Source: Phylloscopus collybita (taxonomy: Eukaryota; Chordata; Aves; Passeriformes; Phylloscopidae). Taken from it: DNA of 64,000 nt. Shown piece by piece: positions 1 to 12,700 of this stretch (position 1 is its first letter; the number at the start of each line of letters is the position of its first letter). The notes under the pieces are model-generated. The model was not told the DNA's origin, did not search any database, and was given only the letters and a program-made list of their open reading frames with translations. Location: contig JAJNNQ010000075.1 in assembly GCA_027886175.1 (NCBI GenBank), forward strand, positions 61,148,001 through 61,212,000, written 5' to 3'. Both the position numbers and the translations under genes were made by a program.

Positions 1-221
1 CAGTAGATCAGCCAAGCAAGTATCAGTAAAGATTTCCATAGAGTTTGTCAGTGCTTTTATGAAAATCACCATTTCTGTGTGCAAGATCATGACTGTTGTT
101 GATACATCTAACAACTGGAAACTGACAGTTTTCCACTTTTATTGATTGTATCACTGCTGTGCATGTGTACATAATACACATTTTCAACAAGTGAACAGAA
201 TTCTGGTTTTCTGAAACTTAC

Positions 222-251
222 TTTAGAGAGGCAGATTTCTTTAATGGCACT
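222..251 (-). CDS. Possible 30-nt microexon of the zinc-finger gene
   Basis: A pyrimidine-rich acceptor (CCCCCCAGCCCTGGCCCAG) precedes 30 open nt (SAIKEICLSK), followed by the strong donor gtaagtt. It is in phase 0 on both sides, as required after the exon at 827-886. It is so short that chance is a real alternative. Confidence 0.3.
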
Positions 252-826
252 CTGGGCCAGGGCTGGGGGGAGACCCATTTTAAATATACAACTTGCATTT
301 TATTTCTTAAAAATCCCGTCTTTCCTTTCTATGTATCTCTGATATTTGTCTTCATTCTGCTTCTTTTCATTACTGAATTGCATCTTTCCAAATTCCTCAT
401 TTGAAAATTATAGACCAGTTATAGAAACAAAGGAGAAAAAAAGTTTAGAAAGGTCATATTACCTAAACATGTAGTTAAGGAGCAAAGCTAAGATAGAGTT
501 GAAAAAATTAATTTTCAATGCAAGTAATTCCTCTGACAGTAAAATACTGTCAATATACAAATATACAATATACAAATACTGTCAATACTTTGGCAAAAAT
601 AATGTCTAGAAACTTAAAAATTAATAGACACTTTATAAATTCAGTGACATTCGTTTTATTCTGAACCCTGCCTTCCAGCATAATGGTAATCTGTTAGATT
701 ACCAGACTGCCACATTCTGCTTTTCATTACTTGCTACATTTTAGCCTTAGCAAACCGGTGATTTTTTTTTTTAGTTTTTTAATTTTTTTCCAAAAAATAT
801 TTTGCAAGTTAAGATTTAATACTCAC

Positions 827-886
827 CAAATAATCCAACAGTTCTTCTTGACTAGTGAATTCTTCAGGATTTTCTGTAAATTCTTG
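827..886 (-). CDS. Zinc-finger gene, 60-nt exon, last firm exon in the window
   Basis: The acceptor GTTAATCAG ends at 887 and the donor gtgagt begins at 826, in phase 0 on both sides. It encodes QEFTENPEEFTSQEELLDYL. The protein continues to the left, outside the window or through a small exon. Confidence 0.75.
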
Positions 887-3673
887 CTGATTAACATAAA
901 AAGAAAGCGGTCCTGAGATCTACTATATGCAGTAAAAGTTTGTGCTCTTACAAAATGTGTACATTGGTTTTCATAACAAAGTAGGAAAAAACTTTGTTGT
1001 TAATAGTTTTGCCTTAGTTTTGCTGCTAATTTATTGTGAATAATATCAATTTGAGTAAGTAAACACCATTGCCAATCATATATTAATTATTTCCCCAACT
1101 ATTTGGAAACTGGAATAACCCATTAACAGAAAAACATTCACCTCAGCTTCCTTGTTTTCTTCCTCTGATTGTTTATTGGTCTCACACCTTAAAATAGAAT
1201 AAATAAAACATTCAGTTGGCTGATCCAGCAAAAATGTGTAGCCAGCCAATAATAACTGATCATCAGTTTAAGTTCCTGACACACTACTACTACAGTGGTT
1301 CTGACGCACTCTGAAAGAAAGGTCACACATTATTCCCTCCGAGAAATCCCAGTCGTCCCAAATCATCATCAAAATTATTTATGCTGTTTGGTTTTCTTTT
1401 AGTGTGATTATCTAGCACATAAGCTCTAAAACCCAGAAGTAAATAAAAAAAAGCTTGTCATTGGTGGTGATAGCTGTAAAGTTTTTGTACACATTGCAGT
1501 GAGACAAGGCTCCTAATTACAGCTGGATTTCTATCAGCAGTTCACAAACTTGCCTTTAAAAGATTCAGCTATTGAAAATTAGTGGTTTACAATGCAGTCA
1601 CACAAATAAAGGGCATAAAAAGATTCCTTTGGCTAAACATTCCTCTGCTCTATTTGTGCTGTTCTGCCATTACAACTACTACAGATACATTCTATCCCTT
1701 TGCAAGCCAGGAACCAGGGCTGAGAGTGGCTGGGTGTTTCCTAAATTAACCAAAACCATTTGGCTGCCAATCCTAAGCCCTCTTCTGCCTTGAAATGTTT
1801 CTTAGGAATCAAAAGTTTAGCAAAAGCAGACAATAAAATAATTTACATCTTCAGATGACTGTTTGTTCAGAAACTTTACAAAGAAATGAGGAATCAGAAA
1901 TTTTCAGACAGATATTGAAGAATCTTTAAGTGGAAACAAGCTGTCAGTGAGGATCTGATCTTAATTCTTTTAAGACACTACCTATTGAGTTCATATCTTA
2001 GTAGTCTCCCAAAAATAAATAAATAGTAAAGGAACAAGCTGAAGTCCTAATTTGGTAATTAACTTCCAAGTCAGTCTCTCTCTCACTGAAACACCTGGCT
2101 GCTAATAGTCATCCAGAATCCATCTGAACCAGATTAAAAGAAAAACATTAGGTGATATTCAAAGGAAGCTGTTCTTAAAATTTAGATGTACAAGACTGCA
2201 CAATGCAGATCAGTACCAGGCAGAAACAGACCTCAGCATCTCCAGATGTGGATAGCTGAGCTTTTGTTTCCTGTTCTTCATGTTTTCATGAACTAGTTCT
2301 GATTCAGAACTGTTAGTTGTTTGAAAGCCAGTAAGTAAACACAAAGATTCATAAGCCTGGACTTGAATCTGATTTCAACTGATCATTTTCCATAATGGTT
2401 GCTCCACAAAAAGGCAAGTCGGAAAAAATGTACTTCAGGAACATGAAAATTTCTCCTTTAACAATAAACAAGCAAAAGGTGTCAGCCCTCCATGTCTGGG
2501 AGAGATATTACTGGTTTAAAGTTAGAACACATTCCAAGGGAATGCCATTAAAAAAAAAAAAAAAAAGTAACGAAATCATTGGAACAAAATTCCTGTATTT
2601 GGGTTGATGCCTGTATATCCCTTACCAAATGCCCTCCTGTGGCTCCTGGTGCTGCACAAAGATGACCAATGCTGGAGATGTCCTCCTCGCACAAAGCCTG
2701 ACAGCTACTCAACTCACAACTCTGTTACTAATAAGATGCCCACAAACAGCAAGCACAGTTCCACCATTTTAGAACACAGCTGCTCCTTTGAAACACTAAT
2801 TGTTCTTCCACGAAACCATTTGTAAAGAAGAGACCCCAAATGTTTCAACTATTACTGATTGTCTTTCCCTTCCAAAATCAGTTCACATACCACCCTAACT
2901 ATCTGACATGAACCTGTAACAGAGGCAGTTTTCAACCATGAGGAAACGTTCTTTTTGAACATTTTGAGCAGCACATGACAACTATACCTTAAGGATAATA
3001 GTTAAATACAAAAGCCACCTGCATCCAGAGCAAAGTCTGAGGTCCCTTTAAAAACACCAGGTTTTCTGTTGATGACAAAAGTTTACAGCTGAGCACAATT
3101 TCAGAATACATGGATTTTACTCTGCAAATCCAATGCAGACAATGACAATTGTCTGTACAATTGTCAACATACATGTCAATGTACAACATTTTCCTTTAAG
3201 TCAATTTAAATGAGTTTGAAGGTGGTTTTTTTTTTTTACCTTTCTGAGTCGTTGCCTTCACTGCTTTCAATAGCATTACTAGGTTCAACCTCTTCATCTG
3301 GTTTTGCCTGTTCTTTCTGCCTTTCTTCATTCTCCTCCTGAACATTACTTTCATCTAAAACAATAAAAAGTATATTAAGCAATGTTTTTCCAGTGCTTTA
3401 ATTTTAAAAATATTCTAAATGAAGAATACTTCTAAAGACAACATCAATAAAACCTAAAGGTGGAAGTAAGGTGTCTTACGAAGAAGTAAAATAAAAACTA
3501 AACCTAAAAAGTTAGTAGAAGTAGAATGTTTTCTTCACAAACACTAGGATTATTCCTTCCTTTGCCACAGACCCCAAGGCCAACCAGACAACTGTGCAAA
3601 TTCACCTTTATAACTCTGCTGTGGAAGCCATGAACAGCTCATACAGTAGTAAATAACTCATGCACTGGTGAAA

Positions 3674-3719
<46 letters not shown>

Positions 3720-6700
3720 AAGAATTTTTTTCCTCTTACCTTGGGTAGGGTCTGTCAGTTTCTCATCTTTATTATCTATTTGTTCTGCATCTGCTTGTTC
3801 ACTAAAGGGCACATCCACATGCTGAACTTTAGCTTTTGAAGGGCTGTCCTCTGCACTGAAATCTAAGCAGACACGCTTGAAATGTAGCACAATAGACATT
3901 AACTTAACAAAGGGTTAAGCTCTACTACTGCACTTCAATGTCACCTAGCTCTGTTTCTGTGCAAACTTATGAACACCAAGAATAATTTTATAAGCGTTAT
4001 TATGTGACAGCACATTTAACACAAACTACAAATCAGCAACGAAGTTCAAAGTATTTTATAGCCAGGTTATAATTACACACTTGAATTGCCTAAAATATGC
4101 AAATACTATAAATGTAGCAGAATGCCACAAAGTCACATGCAAAATAAGATACATTAACCAACAGGTTACAGTCAAGAAATCTAATTTGAAAAGGACTCAA
4201 CTTATTTTAGACCACTTTCCTAGATTCAAAATTGCAATTTTTCCTCTTCAGAGTACAACACTGCTAATTTAGATGATCTCACTACTTCTATTGAACTATT
4301 TTAAGGTACCATTTACACAGTAATATACATTAAAACTAAGCACATTAGTTTTAATTCAAATCTCTATTTTCCAGGCAATGAGAATCATAGCAAAGTTTAG
4401 CCATTTCCTCAAGTGGCATTCAGTCATACTGTGTGTCCACCTGGACAATATTGTACTACAGTGAGTTTTAAAACATTAAACTGAGTGGGGAAATCTCACA
4501 CATACCACATTCCTACAATTTTGTGAGTATCAATGGCTAGTAAAACAGAAAATTTTCTTCCAGATATAAAAGCTATAGCTGTGCTTTAAGAATTCTGCAT
4601 GGCTTTCTGTACTGCAAATTAACTACTAGCATAGAGCCTCAGTTTTGTCCAGTTCACCAAAATGCTGGTGAGTATCTAGCACTGCAGAGTGCTAGATACT
4701 GGTCTGATTTAGATCAAGGAGGAATAAATTAGAAATGGACAATTTCCACCCCAATGAGCACACTTACATTCTGACCATTTCCTTCTCACTGTTGGAACAC
4801 CTGTAACAACCTAAAAATAAAACCCTTATGTTAGTTATTTTGTGGATAAAATTATTTCACAGATATTTTATCAGCATTCATTTTAATTTTTTTTTTAGGA
4901 ATGTATGACCAGTAGTGTAAAACACATGCATGTAAATGCCTCAATGGATATTCAAAAAGTCAATAAACCTGGACATTTATTTGCCACAAATAAATTTCTT
5001 CTAGAGCTTAGGAAAAAAAAATGAAAAAGCTGGTCTCAGAAGATATAGCAGTAAAATTAAACCAGGTTACACATACTTTGTTTAAAAGTTCCTTAAATCA
5101 AGAATAGATTGCTACAGATGTAATAAACTACTTAGAAAAATAGAAAGATTTACAAAATATAGATGGAAGTAAATATTTCCATACCCACGAACATAAATCT
5201 CAAGTAAAATAAACAGTCTCAAGTCAAAAAGAAATTTAAGTAGGCCAAATGAAAAAGTTGCTGTCAACAGTCAGCTGCTTTTCTTTTTAAGCAGAGGTTA
5301 ACAATGAAGGATATGCAGACAGAATGGATTTGATAATCTAATTTTCTCCCTTCTACAGTATTCATTCTTGACTTGATCTTACAATATTCCCATACTTGTT
5401 TTTTATCAGAAAAGCGTAGAATCAGAGCAAGCATCCTTGAGCCTAAGTTGATAGTATCACACAGAGAGAAACATAGGCCTTTTTTCAGATGGGCAGGAGA
5501 CTGCCAGCTTTAACATAGGAACCTTGGGAATTCCACTTTGGAAGGAGACATCTAAGCACATTAAGTAGCATTAGCAAGGGATCTTGTCAAGAAACACTTC
5601 TTAACAAGCAGGATGCTGACAGAAATTGAGGTTGATGAAGGAAACAAATTCAACATGTACCACAAAGAACAGTGAGCACCTCAATAATCTTGTCATGAAC
5701 CAGCTGCTGGTAAGGTGCATCTCAAGAGAAACTTCACCAATATCCTGTCACCATAAAGGATTATAAATAATACTGCAGTGTAAGTATCAACAGAGAGCAA
5801 TATGAAGATAGCTCCACAAGAATATGTTTCTAAGGATGCAGCTCCCTAGGAATTTAGGCTGATGGCACTTCTGTGATCCCACAGCACTGCTGATAATCTC
5901 ATGTAAACCTGCAAATTCCCACATTTCCATCTGTACTACCAGAAATTTTACCTGGCTTCCCTGAGACCTGCCATGAGCTGCTTACAGAGCAGAAACTATT
6001 CAGAAAAGTTACAAAGGCAGTTTCCTAGCAACAAAGAAACAACTTATTTTGCACACACACAGAGCTGAGACTTGATTACATATTACTATACATATATTGC
6101 GTTATTTGTGCACTCAGATAGGAAATTTTTGTCCAGAATAATCCTTGAGGAAATACTAAAATGACAAAAAGCACCTGTAATAAAGTTTAAAAAAAGCAAC
6201 ATTTTCCTACCTTCCAAAGCAAATCTTCCCACCGTAACAGAAATTACATTCTCTCTTTCTTTATTAAATATAAAGCTTCTGGAATTCTTAAGAGAAATGT
6301 ACCTGTATTTGTTTTCTTCCTTCTTTCTTCTCAATTGTTAATCCAACTTGCCTAACTCTTTTGTTCAGTTCAGAGCCTCTACCCTTAACTTCATCAGATT
6401 GTGCTATCTCTGGATAATGTTGTCTCTAGAAAATAAATGCAAGTCCTTGAATCACACAAATCCTTCCAGATCTAGCACAGTTAATAATCATGGGAGATAA
6501 ATCAACTTCTACATATACATAGCAGAACTTATTAAAATGGTTATGCGCAGAATAATTTAGGGAACTGAAACCAATTCTTCAGCTCAAAACAGGGTTGGTT
6601 GCTGTTTGCACCAGGCTTTGCCTGCTTGGGTCCAAAAAACCTCTGGAGAGAGAGATTTCCCCCTTTCTCTGGACAACCTACTCCAATACTTGACTGCCCT

Positions 6701-9700
6701 CACAGCAAAAACTTTATCTCAAGTAAGAAAATCCCCTGCTTGAATTTATATTCCTGCCAAGGAAGCTCCAAAAAGGGTCTGGTTCTGCCTTCTCAATAAC
6801 CTCCTCTGAGGTACTGGAAAGTTACTGTAAGATCCTTCTGACATTTTTTCTTCTCCAGCCAGAAGAAACCCAATTACCTTAACTTCTCCTCATAGTCCAA
6901 GTGTGCTTCAGCCCCCTGACTATCTTGGCAGCTCTCCACTGGACTAGCTCAATTTCATAAATAGCTTCCCTTCTGCGGTCGCACAAAACTGAACACAATA
7001 CCCTGGATACGGCCTAGCAAGGATCAAGAACAGGGGAATAATCACTTCCTTTGACCTACTGGCTGTACCCTTGTTAGCAGAGCTCAGCTTGCTGCTCGCC
7101 CTCACTGACACCAAGGTACACTACTTATCTTGAGCTCATTATCCACTGGACCCCCAGGCTCTTTTTTCAGCAGAGCAAATTTCAGTCATTTAGTCTCCTG
7201 CCTTTTCTGCTACCTAGGGTTAATCCAGCTCAGGTGCACGACTTGAAAGTTATCCTTCATGAATTATTATATTTTTATAGTATTAAGAATTTAGCAGAGA
7301 TGCAGTTAAAACAAGCGTAAGATTCAGAATTGCAGGACACAGTTCCAAGTAAGCAAGAAATGCAATAGCTGATAACATCAAAACAGGATCAGTACGTCTG
7401 AATTAGTGACCAGAAACAGCATGGTGTTTATGAAAGACATCACTGCAGATTCATAGAAGCACACCCAACATCCGGCCTAAAGCTGCCCCAAAATACTATG
7501 TGAACTCAGCTGTCTATGACTTTCAGATATGTTGAATATAATACCAATTCTGAGAGACTTTTATGGGAAGTATCAAAACACTTTTCAGAATATAGCTTTC
7601 TCAGTTTTGTTAAAAGCCAATACTAACCCAATATACTCAAGTAAATATTCAAAGACTGGAGAGCCTCATTTCTCTAAACATGTTAAAAATGTTAATGTGT
7701 TTGAATGTTTGTGAGCTGACATGAACCTCAAAAGTTTTGTCACAAAACAAGCAACAGAACAGACATGTCCTGTCCAGCCTCAAAACTGAGAAGGAGTTGG
7801 GTTTTCACCCCCCTGATTCCAAGTCACAGTATCTAATAAGCTACTATGTATCACATTATCTATTATGTATCATGTTCATTTATAAATATGTTCCTTTTAA
7901 GGCATCTGAAAGATGGAATACTTCCTTCATTGATCCTGTTCTTCTACATAATACAAAAATCAGTCAAGCATCCATTTCTAGTCCACTTTAGCTATAGATT
8001 TCATTATTGGTTGACCAAAACAGAATAAACTAAACTCACTGTCAAGCAATGTGACATACGCTGATGAGAAGAATTTTGTGTATTCATCACAGTTGCACAA
8101 AAGATTTTCACAAAAGTTTATGTAAAACCTTACTTTTGATGTTTTTAAAAATCAAAATATGACTAACAAATTCTCTCCTTAAATCATTACATTAAAACAA
8201 ACAAACACTTACCAAGTATGCCAGTCTATGCTTGGAACCACAAACATGCATGAACATGCTACTCAATCCTGTTTTACAGTAGCAGAGTTGACACTCATAG
8301 AGAAAAGGAACATTGTCTTTTGTTCGGTATTCTATTATGTAATTAAGTCCTGTATTAAAAATTAAAAAAAAAAAAAACAACAAAACAAACAACTTAGGAA
8401 ATTTTATGTTTGCTGGAACAAATCATCAGTGCTGGTTGCAAAATAACTGATCTTAAAGCGCTGACATATCAGGAAAAGATTACTACTGCATGTCAAACAC
8501 ATCAATGAAGACTTTTAGAACCATCAGATACTTTATCTTTTGGGTGTCTAGACTTTTTGAACACCAAAGGTATAAAACTGATATTTTTAGGATCTCTTTT
8601 TTTACTACATACGACTCAACAATTAAAAAAAATAGCATCAATTATTTTTTAACTAATTAGAAGGGAACATATTTTAATATATGTCCCTAGTTACTTCCTC
8701 TGTCAACTCCTATCTCCCCTCCACTGGATGGGTAGTTAAATTGCAAAGAGCCACATTGATCTCTTAAGTTAAAGTTCATTTCTGCCTTACCACTTTAGAT
8801 TGTTTCTAGAGAATATTGTCAATATGAGATATCTAACCAAACATGTTCCAGGCCAAATCCAATGATTTTGTCACTACAATCTGTCACTTCCATACCATAC
8901 TATTGGGTTCTCAGTGTAACCATAAGAAGATTTTTTTACACATTACCTAATTTTACATTTTAAAAAACTGATCCATACTCTTTAAAGATAAATATCACAA
9001 AACCAAACAATTACAGCATTAAAAGCCCTCACCAAGCGCAGGTTCTGAATCTTTACATGTATTAAGCTGGTCTTCCAACGTCTGTCCATTAAACTTCTCT
9101 GCTCCATAAAACTTCTCTGGCTCAAGTGGCACTGTAAGAAATACACATACAAATGAATCCCTGCTCATACCTGGTTTCCCCCATCACAAATTAAGTCAGT
9201 AATTATAAAACACTACCCCCCCCAATCTTATTTCCACTCTTTTTAAAGCATTGGGGATGCAAAAATTAAGTATTATTACAAAATATTACTGCATACTGAA
9301 AGTACAATGATCAGAAATTAATTCCCAATGACCTGCTAAGATCTAGACATCACTTGTAATCGTGTACCTCAAAATTTTTTATTTCTTCTACTTTTTTTTT
9401 TTCAGGGAGGTGTGGGGAGAGGCATTAAACCTTCTTACCAAAATCAGGAAGTTTCACAGGTGTTTTCACTTTCTTCCCTAAGCAACCTTCTGTTTTAACT
9501 TAAAAAAAAAAAAAAAAAGAAAGAATCCAAAAGAAGTGGAAATAAAATTGTTAGCACAATTGAAAGAAAACTTTGGTAAAATAACCGACTACTTTGGAAA
9601 AAACTCTGAGCTTTTGCTGATATGAAAAAACTAAACTATGTTTAGTTCTGGATGTGCTAAGAGATTTTTTTCACAGATTCACAGACCATTTTGAGTTGGA

Positions 9701-12700
9701 AGGGACCCACAAGGATCACTGAGTCCTGTACAAGTGCCTGCTCATATATGGTTCTACATCACAAATTTAGTCAGTTATTATAAAACACTACCTCACCAAT
9801 CTCATTTCCACTCTTTTTAAAGCATTTGGTTTGCAAAAATAAAGTATTACAAAGTATTACTGCAGGCTGGAAGTACAATGAACAGAAATTAATTCCTAAA
9901 GACCTGCTAAGATATGGACATCACTTGTAATATTGTACCTCAATTTTTTTTTATTTCTTCCACTTTTACTTCTTTTGGGCCAGGGGGAAGGAGGTGTTGG
10001 GGGAGGCATTAAACATTCTTACCAAAATCAGGAAGATTGGCCGGTGTTTTCAATTTCTTCCCTGAGCAATTTTCTGTTTCAACTGAAAAAAAAAGGAGAA
10101 AATAAAAGAAAACAAAAAAATCCCACAGAAGTGGAAATAAAATTGTTAGCATAAAGAACAATTTGGTAAAATAACTAACTACTTGAAAAAAACTCTTTAA
10201 GCTTCTGTTTGACATGAGAAAACTATGTTTAAGTTAAGTTTTGAGCATGTTAAGAGATTTTTTCACAGATTCACAGACTGAGTTGGAAGGGACCCACAAG
10301 GATCACTGAGTCCCTACAAGGACTGAACCCATGACCCTGGTGTTATTAGCACCATACTCCAAAAGATGGACAAAAAACATTCACACCAAACAACAACAAA
10401 ATTATTTCATGTCAGGCAATTCAATAAAGAAAGAGAGGAAGATCAATCAAGTTCAATGTGTCTAAACATTTAGGGGCATCCAGGAATTTCAGGACTTTTA
10501 CTTCAGCTGCTAAATATTTCATCACTTAAATTCCCTTTACAGTCCAAACAAAAATTCTCAGGTCAGTCCAATGACTATGTCTGACTTGAACAACTTTCAA
10601 ACCAAATTCTAGGAGCAGTGAATTGTAGAAACCTGAAAATACATCTTGGTGCATCATGAAACCAATTTAGGAGAATGATTGCAAATGTAGTTGGACCTTC
10701 ACTCCTTCTGGAACTCGACCAGTTCACTGAGACCCAGAGAAGGTTTAATGATTTATTTTATTTATTAAAAATATTTATTAAACACATTTAAAGTATTAAA
10801 AAATCTTAATTAGCTGAAGCAAATTAACCCCTTTTAAAAAACAAATATAAAGTATATACAATATTTCTACATGCTTTAGGAAGCATAGGGTTTTTAATTA
10901 TATTTTAAATTTTGAAGGTCTCTAATGTCTTGAATTCCTTAGGGTTTCTCAAAAATTTAATGTAGGTGACTTCTAGTATTCTAGCTAGTGCTTGTTAATC
11001 AACTCTGCATACCTCTTGCTCACAGATTGATTAGGTAGTTATATTATTTAAAAACACAAGGCAGGTCTTAAAGCACAAGTCTTAGGAAAGTCTTTTTCTC
11101 ATTTGTTTCATAAACAACTACATTGGGGTGGGGAGAAAGACGCAAGTACAGAACACAGCAGGAAGCAAAAAATCTTGTACTTACGCATGCCATGAGCTTT
11201 CAATGCTTCTTCAATCTAAATTACCAAGTTATCAACCAACAAAGAAGAAAGACACAAGAGTCAAAAAAACAACAATGCAAAGCTTTCATTATATATAAAA
11301 TAAGTTAGATTAATACCAACAGCATGGACTATCTCAGGTGAACAATTACATGAAAATTAAAAAAGAAAAATATCCCTTTTTTTCTTCTGGAGATTGTCTA
11401 TGATTTAAGTAATTCCATTCTCCTGTTATTAACAGCCATGTAGTCTCATGTATTGTCTTTACTAGACATAAAGTTGTGACATTTTCTGACAGGACTAATT
11501 TACAAAACCAAGTTCTACTTCATCACGGTAGAGAAGACAGTAAATTAGCAAAACTAGTTAAATATCTGAAACGGTATGTTTCAACACCACATGAAAAATT
11601 AGATTTCAAACCCCATAATCTATTGCTAAATAAATTGGTAAAATCTGACAAAAGGTGCATTCAAAAACCGATCTTACCGTCTTGTGTTTTACTCCAAGGA
11701 AGTGAGTCTGCAAGTTTAATGCAGAAGAGCACCAGATTTTGCAAATCTAGATTAAAGAGAAGTATTTCTAGCATTGCACACAGAACAAGAGAAATTAAAT
11801 ATCACTGAGACCAAAACACATCTATTAGCAAACTGTTGGTATAGGTTAAGTTCTACAAAAGTACTACTACTTCGAAGACAAACTAGAGCAGCCTCCTAAA
11901 ACTGAATTTTTTTAAGGCTCCAAGACCACCAAAACACAGCAGAATGAACCAGAGTCTCCACATCACGTAGGAATTTCAGACGCTCCAGAACACTGCCGCT
12001 ATCTCACAACACTTTCTGTGCGGGCACGTGTGGATAAAGTGCACTCAGATCCAAGACCTTCCTCACATATTCTAGAGGAAGGGTGAGCCACAGGCGAGGC
12101 AGAATTGTGACAAGCCAGGACGCCTGCCTGAGGTGAGCCAGTTCCCCTCAGTGCTGCACCCACACTAACACACTTGCTCTGATCCGTCTGGGGCCTGCCT
12201 CACTCACTTTGGGAAGTTTGCCTTTCTCAGCTGTTTTATGCCTGGGCCAGTTCAGAAGGGGAGAACTGGCTTAGAGAGAGAGACTAGGTTTAAACTCAAC
12301 GTGAATGAACAGCAGCAGCCTATTTTCTTCTCCAAAAATCCCAGTATGCTTTAAAAAAACAGCAGTAAACGCCACAACCAGAGAAATCAGGATATTTGTT
12401 CTGAACAGGAGCTACACTTAATCATTCACTTTTTAAAAAGAATGCCTTTATTTAGCAACATAGTATTATGCATTTTAATAAGTGATTCTTAATACCCATT
12501 CAAGTCAAACATGACAAAGTCATAAAAATAAGTTCAGCTCCCGTGCTATTTATCAAGCTTGCTCAAGAGAGAAAAAGAACGTTCACACTTGGTTTAACAC
12601 AACTTCGTTCCACCAAAATCACTTTGCATTAGTTACAATTTTCAATAATACTTACGTTGCAGTAAAAGGGGTTTACTTGCTTCTTTGGTTCATTTTCAGG

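Larger units (their letters stand above)
9161..9737. repeat. Tandem segmental duplication, copy A (contains exon 9439-9489)
   Basis: A unit of about 577 bp starting CTGCTCATA repeats from 9738. Shared landmarks are TATAAAACACTACC (9205/9780), CTTTTTAAAGCATT, AAAATCAGGAAG and TTCACAGATTCACAGACC. Copy A ends within a SINE tail cut at the junction near 9726-9738. Confidence 0.88.

Noticed and set aside
1..115. Minus-strand open stretch at the left edge resembling an exon (ends ...TDTCLADLL)
   Set aside because: The available acceptors put it in a frame that meets TGA at once when joined in phase 0 after the exon at 827-886.
2604..2705. Minus-strand exon-like block ending in a gtaagg donor
   Set aside because: It needs phase 2 in and phase 0 out, which does not fit the neighbouring exons, and the acceptor is poor.
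11476..11808. 110-codon plus-strand frame
   Set aside because: It lies in an intron of the minus-strand gene, has lysine/serine-rich random composition and no domain.
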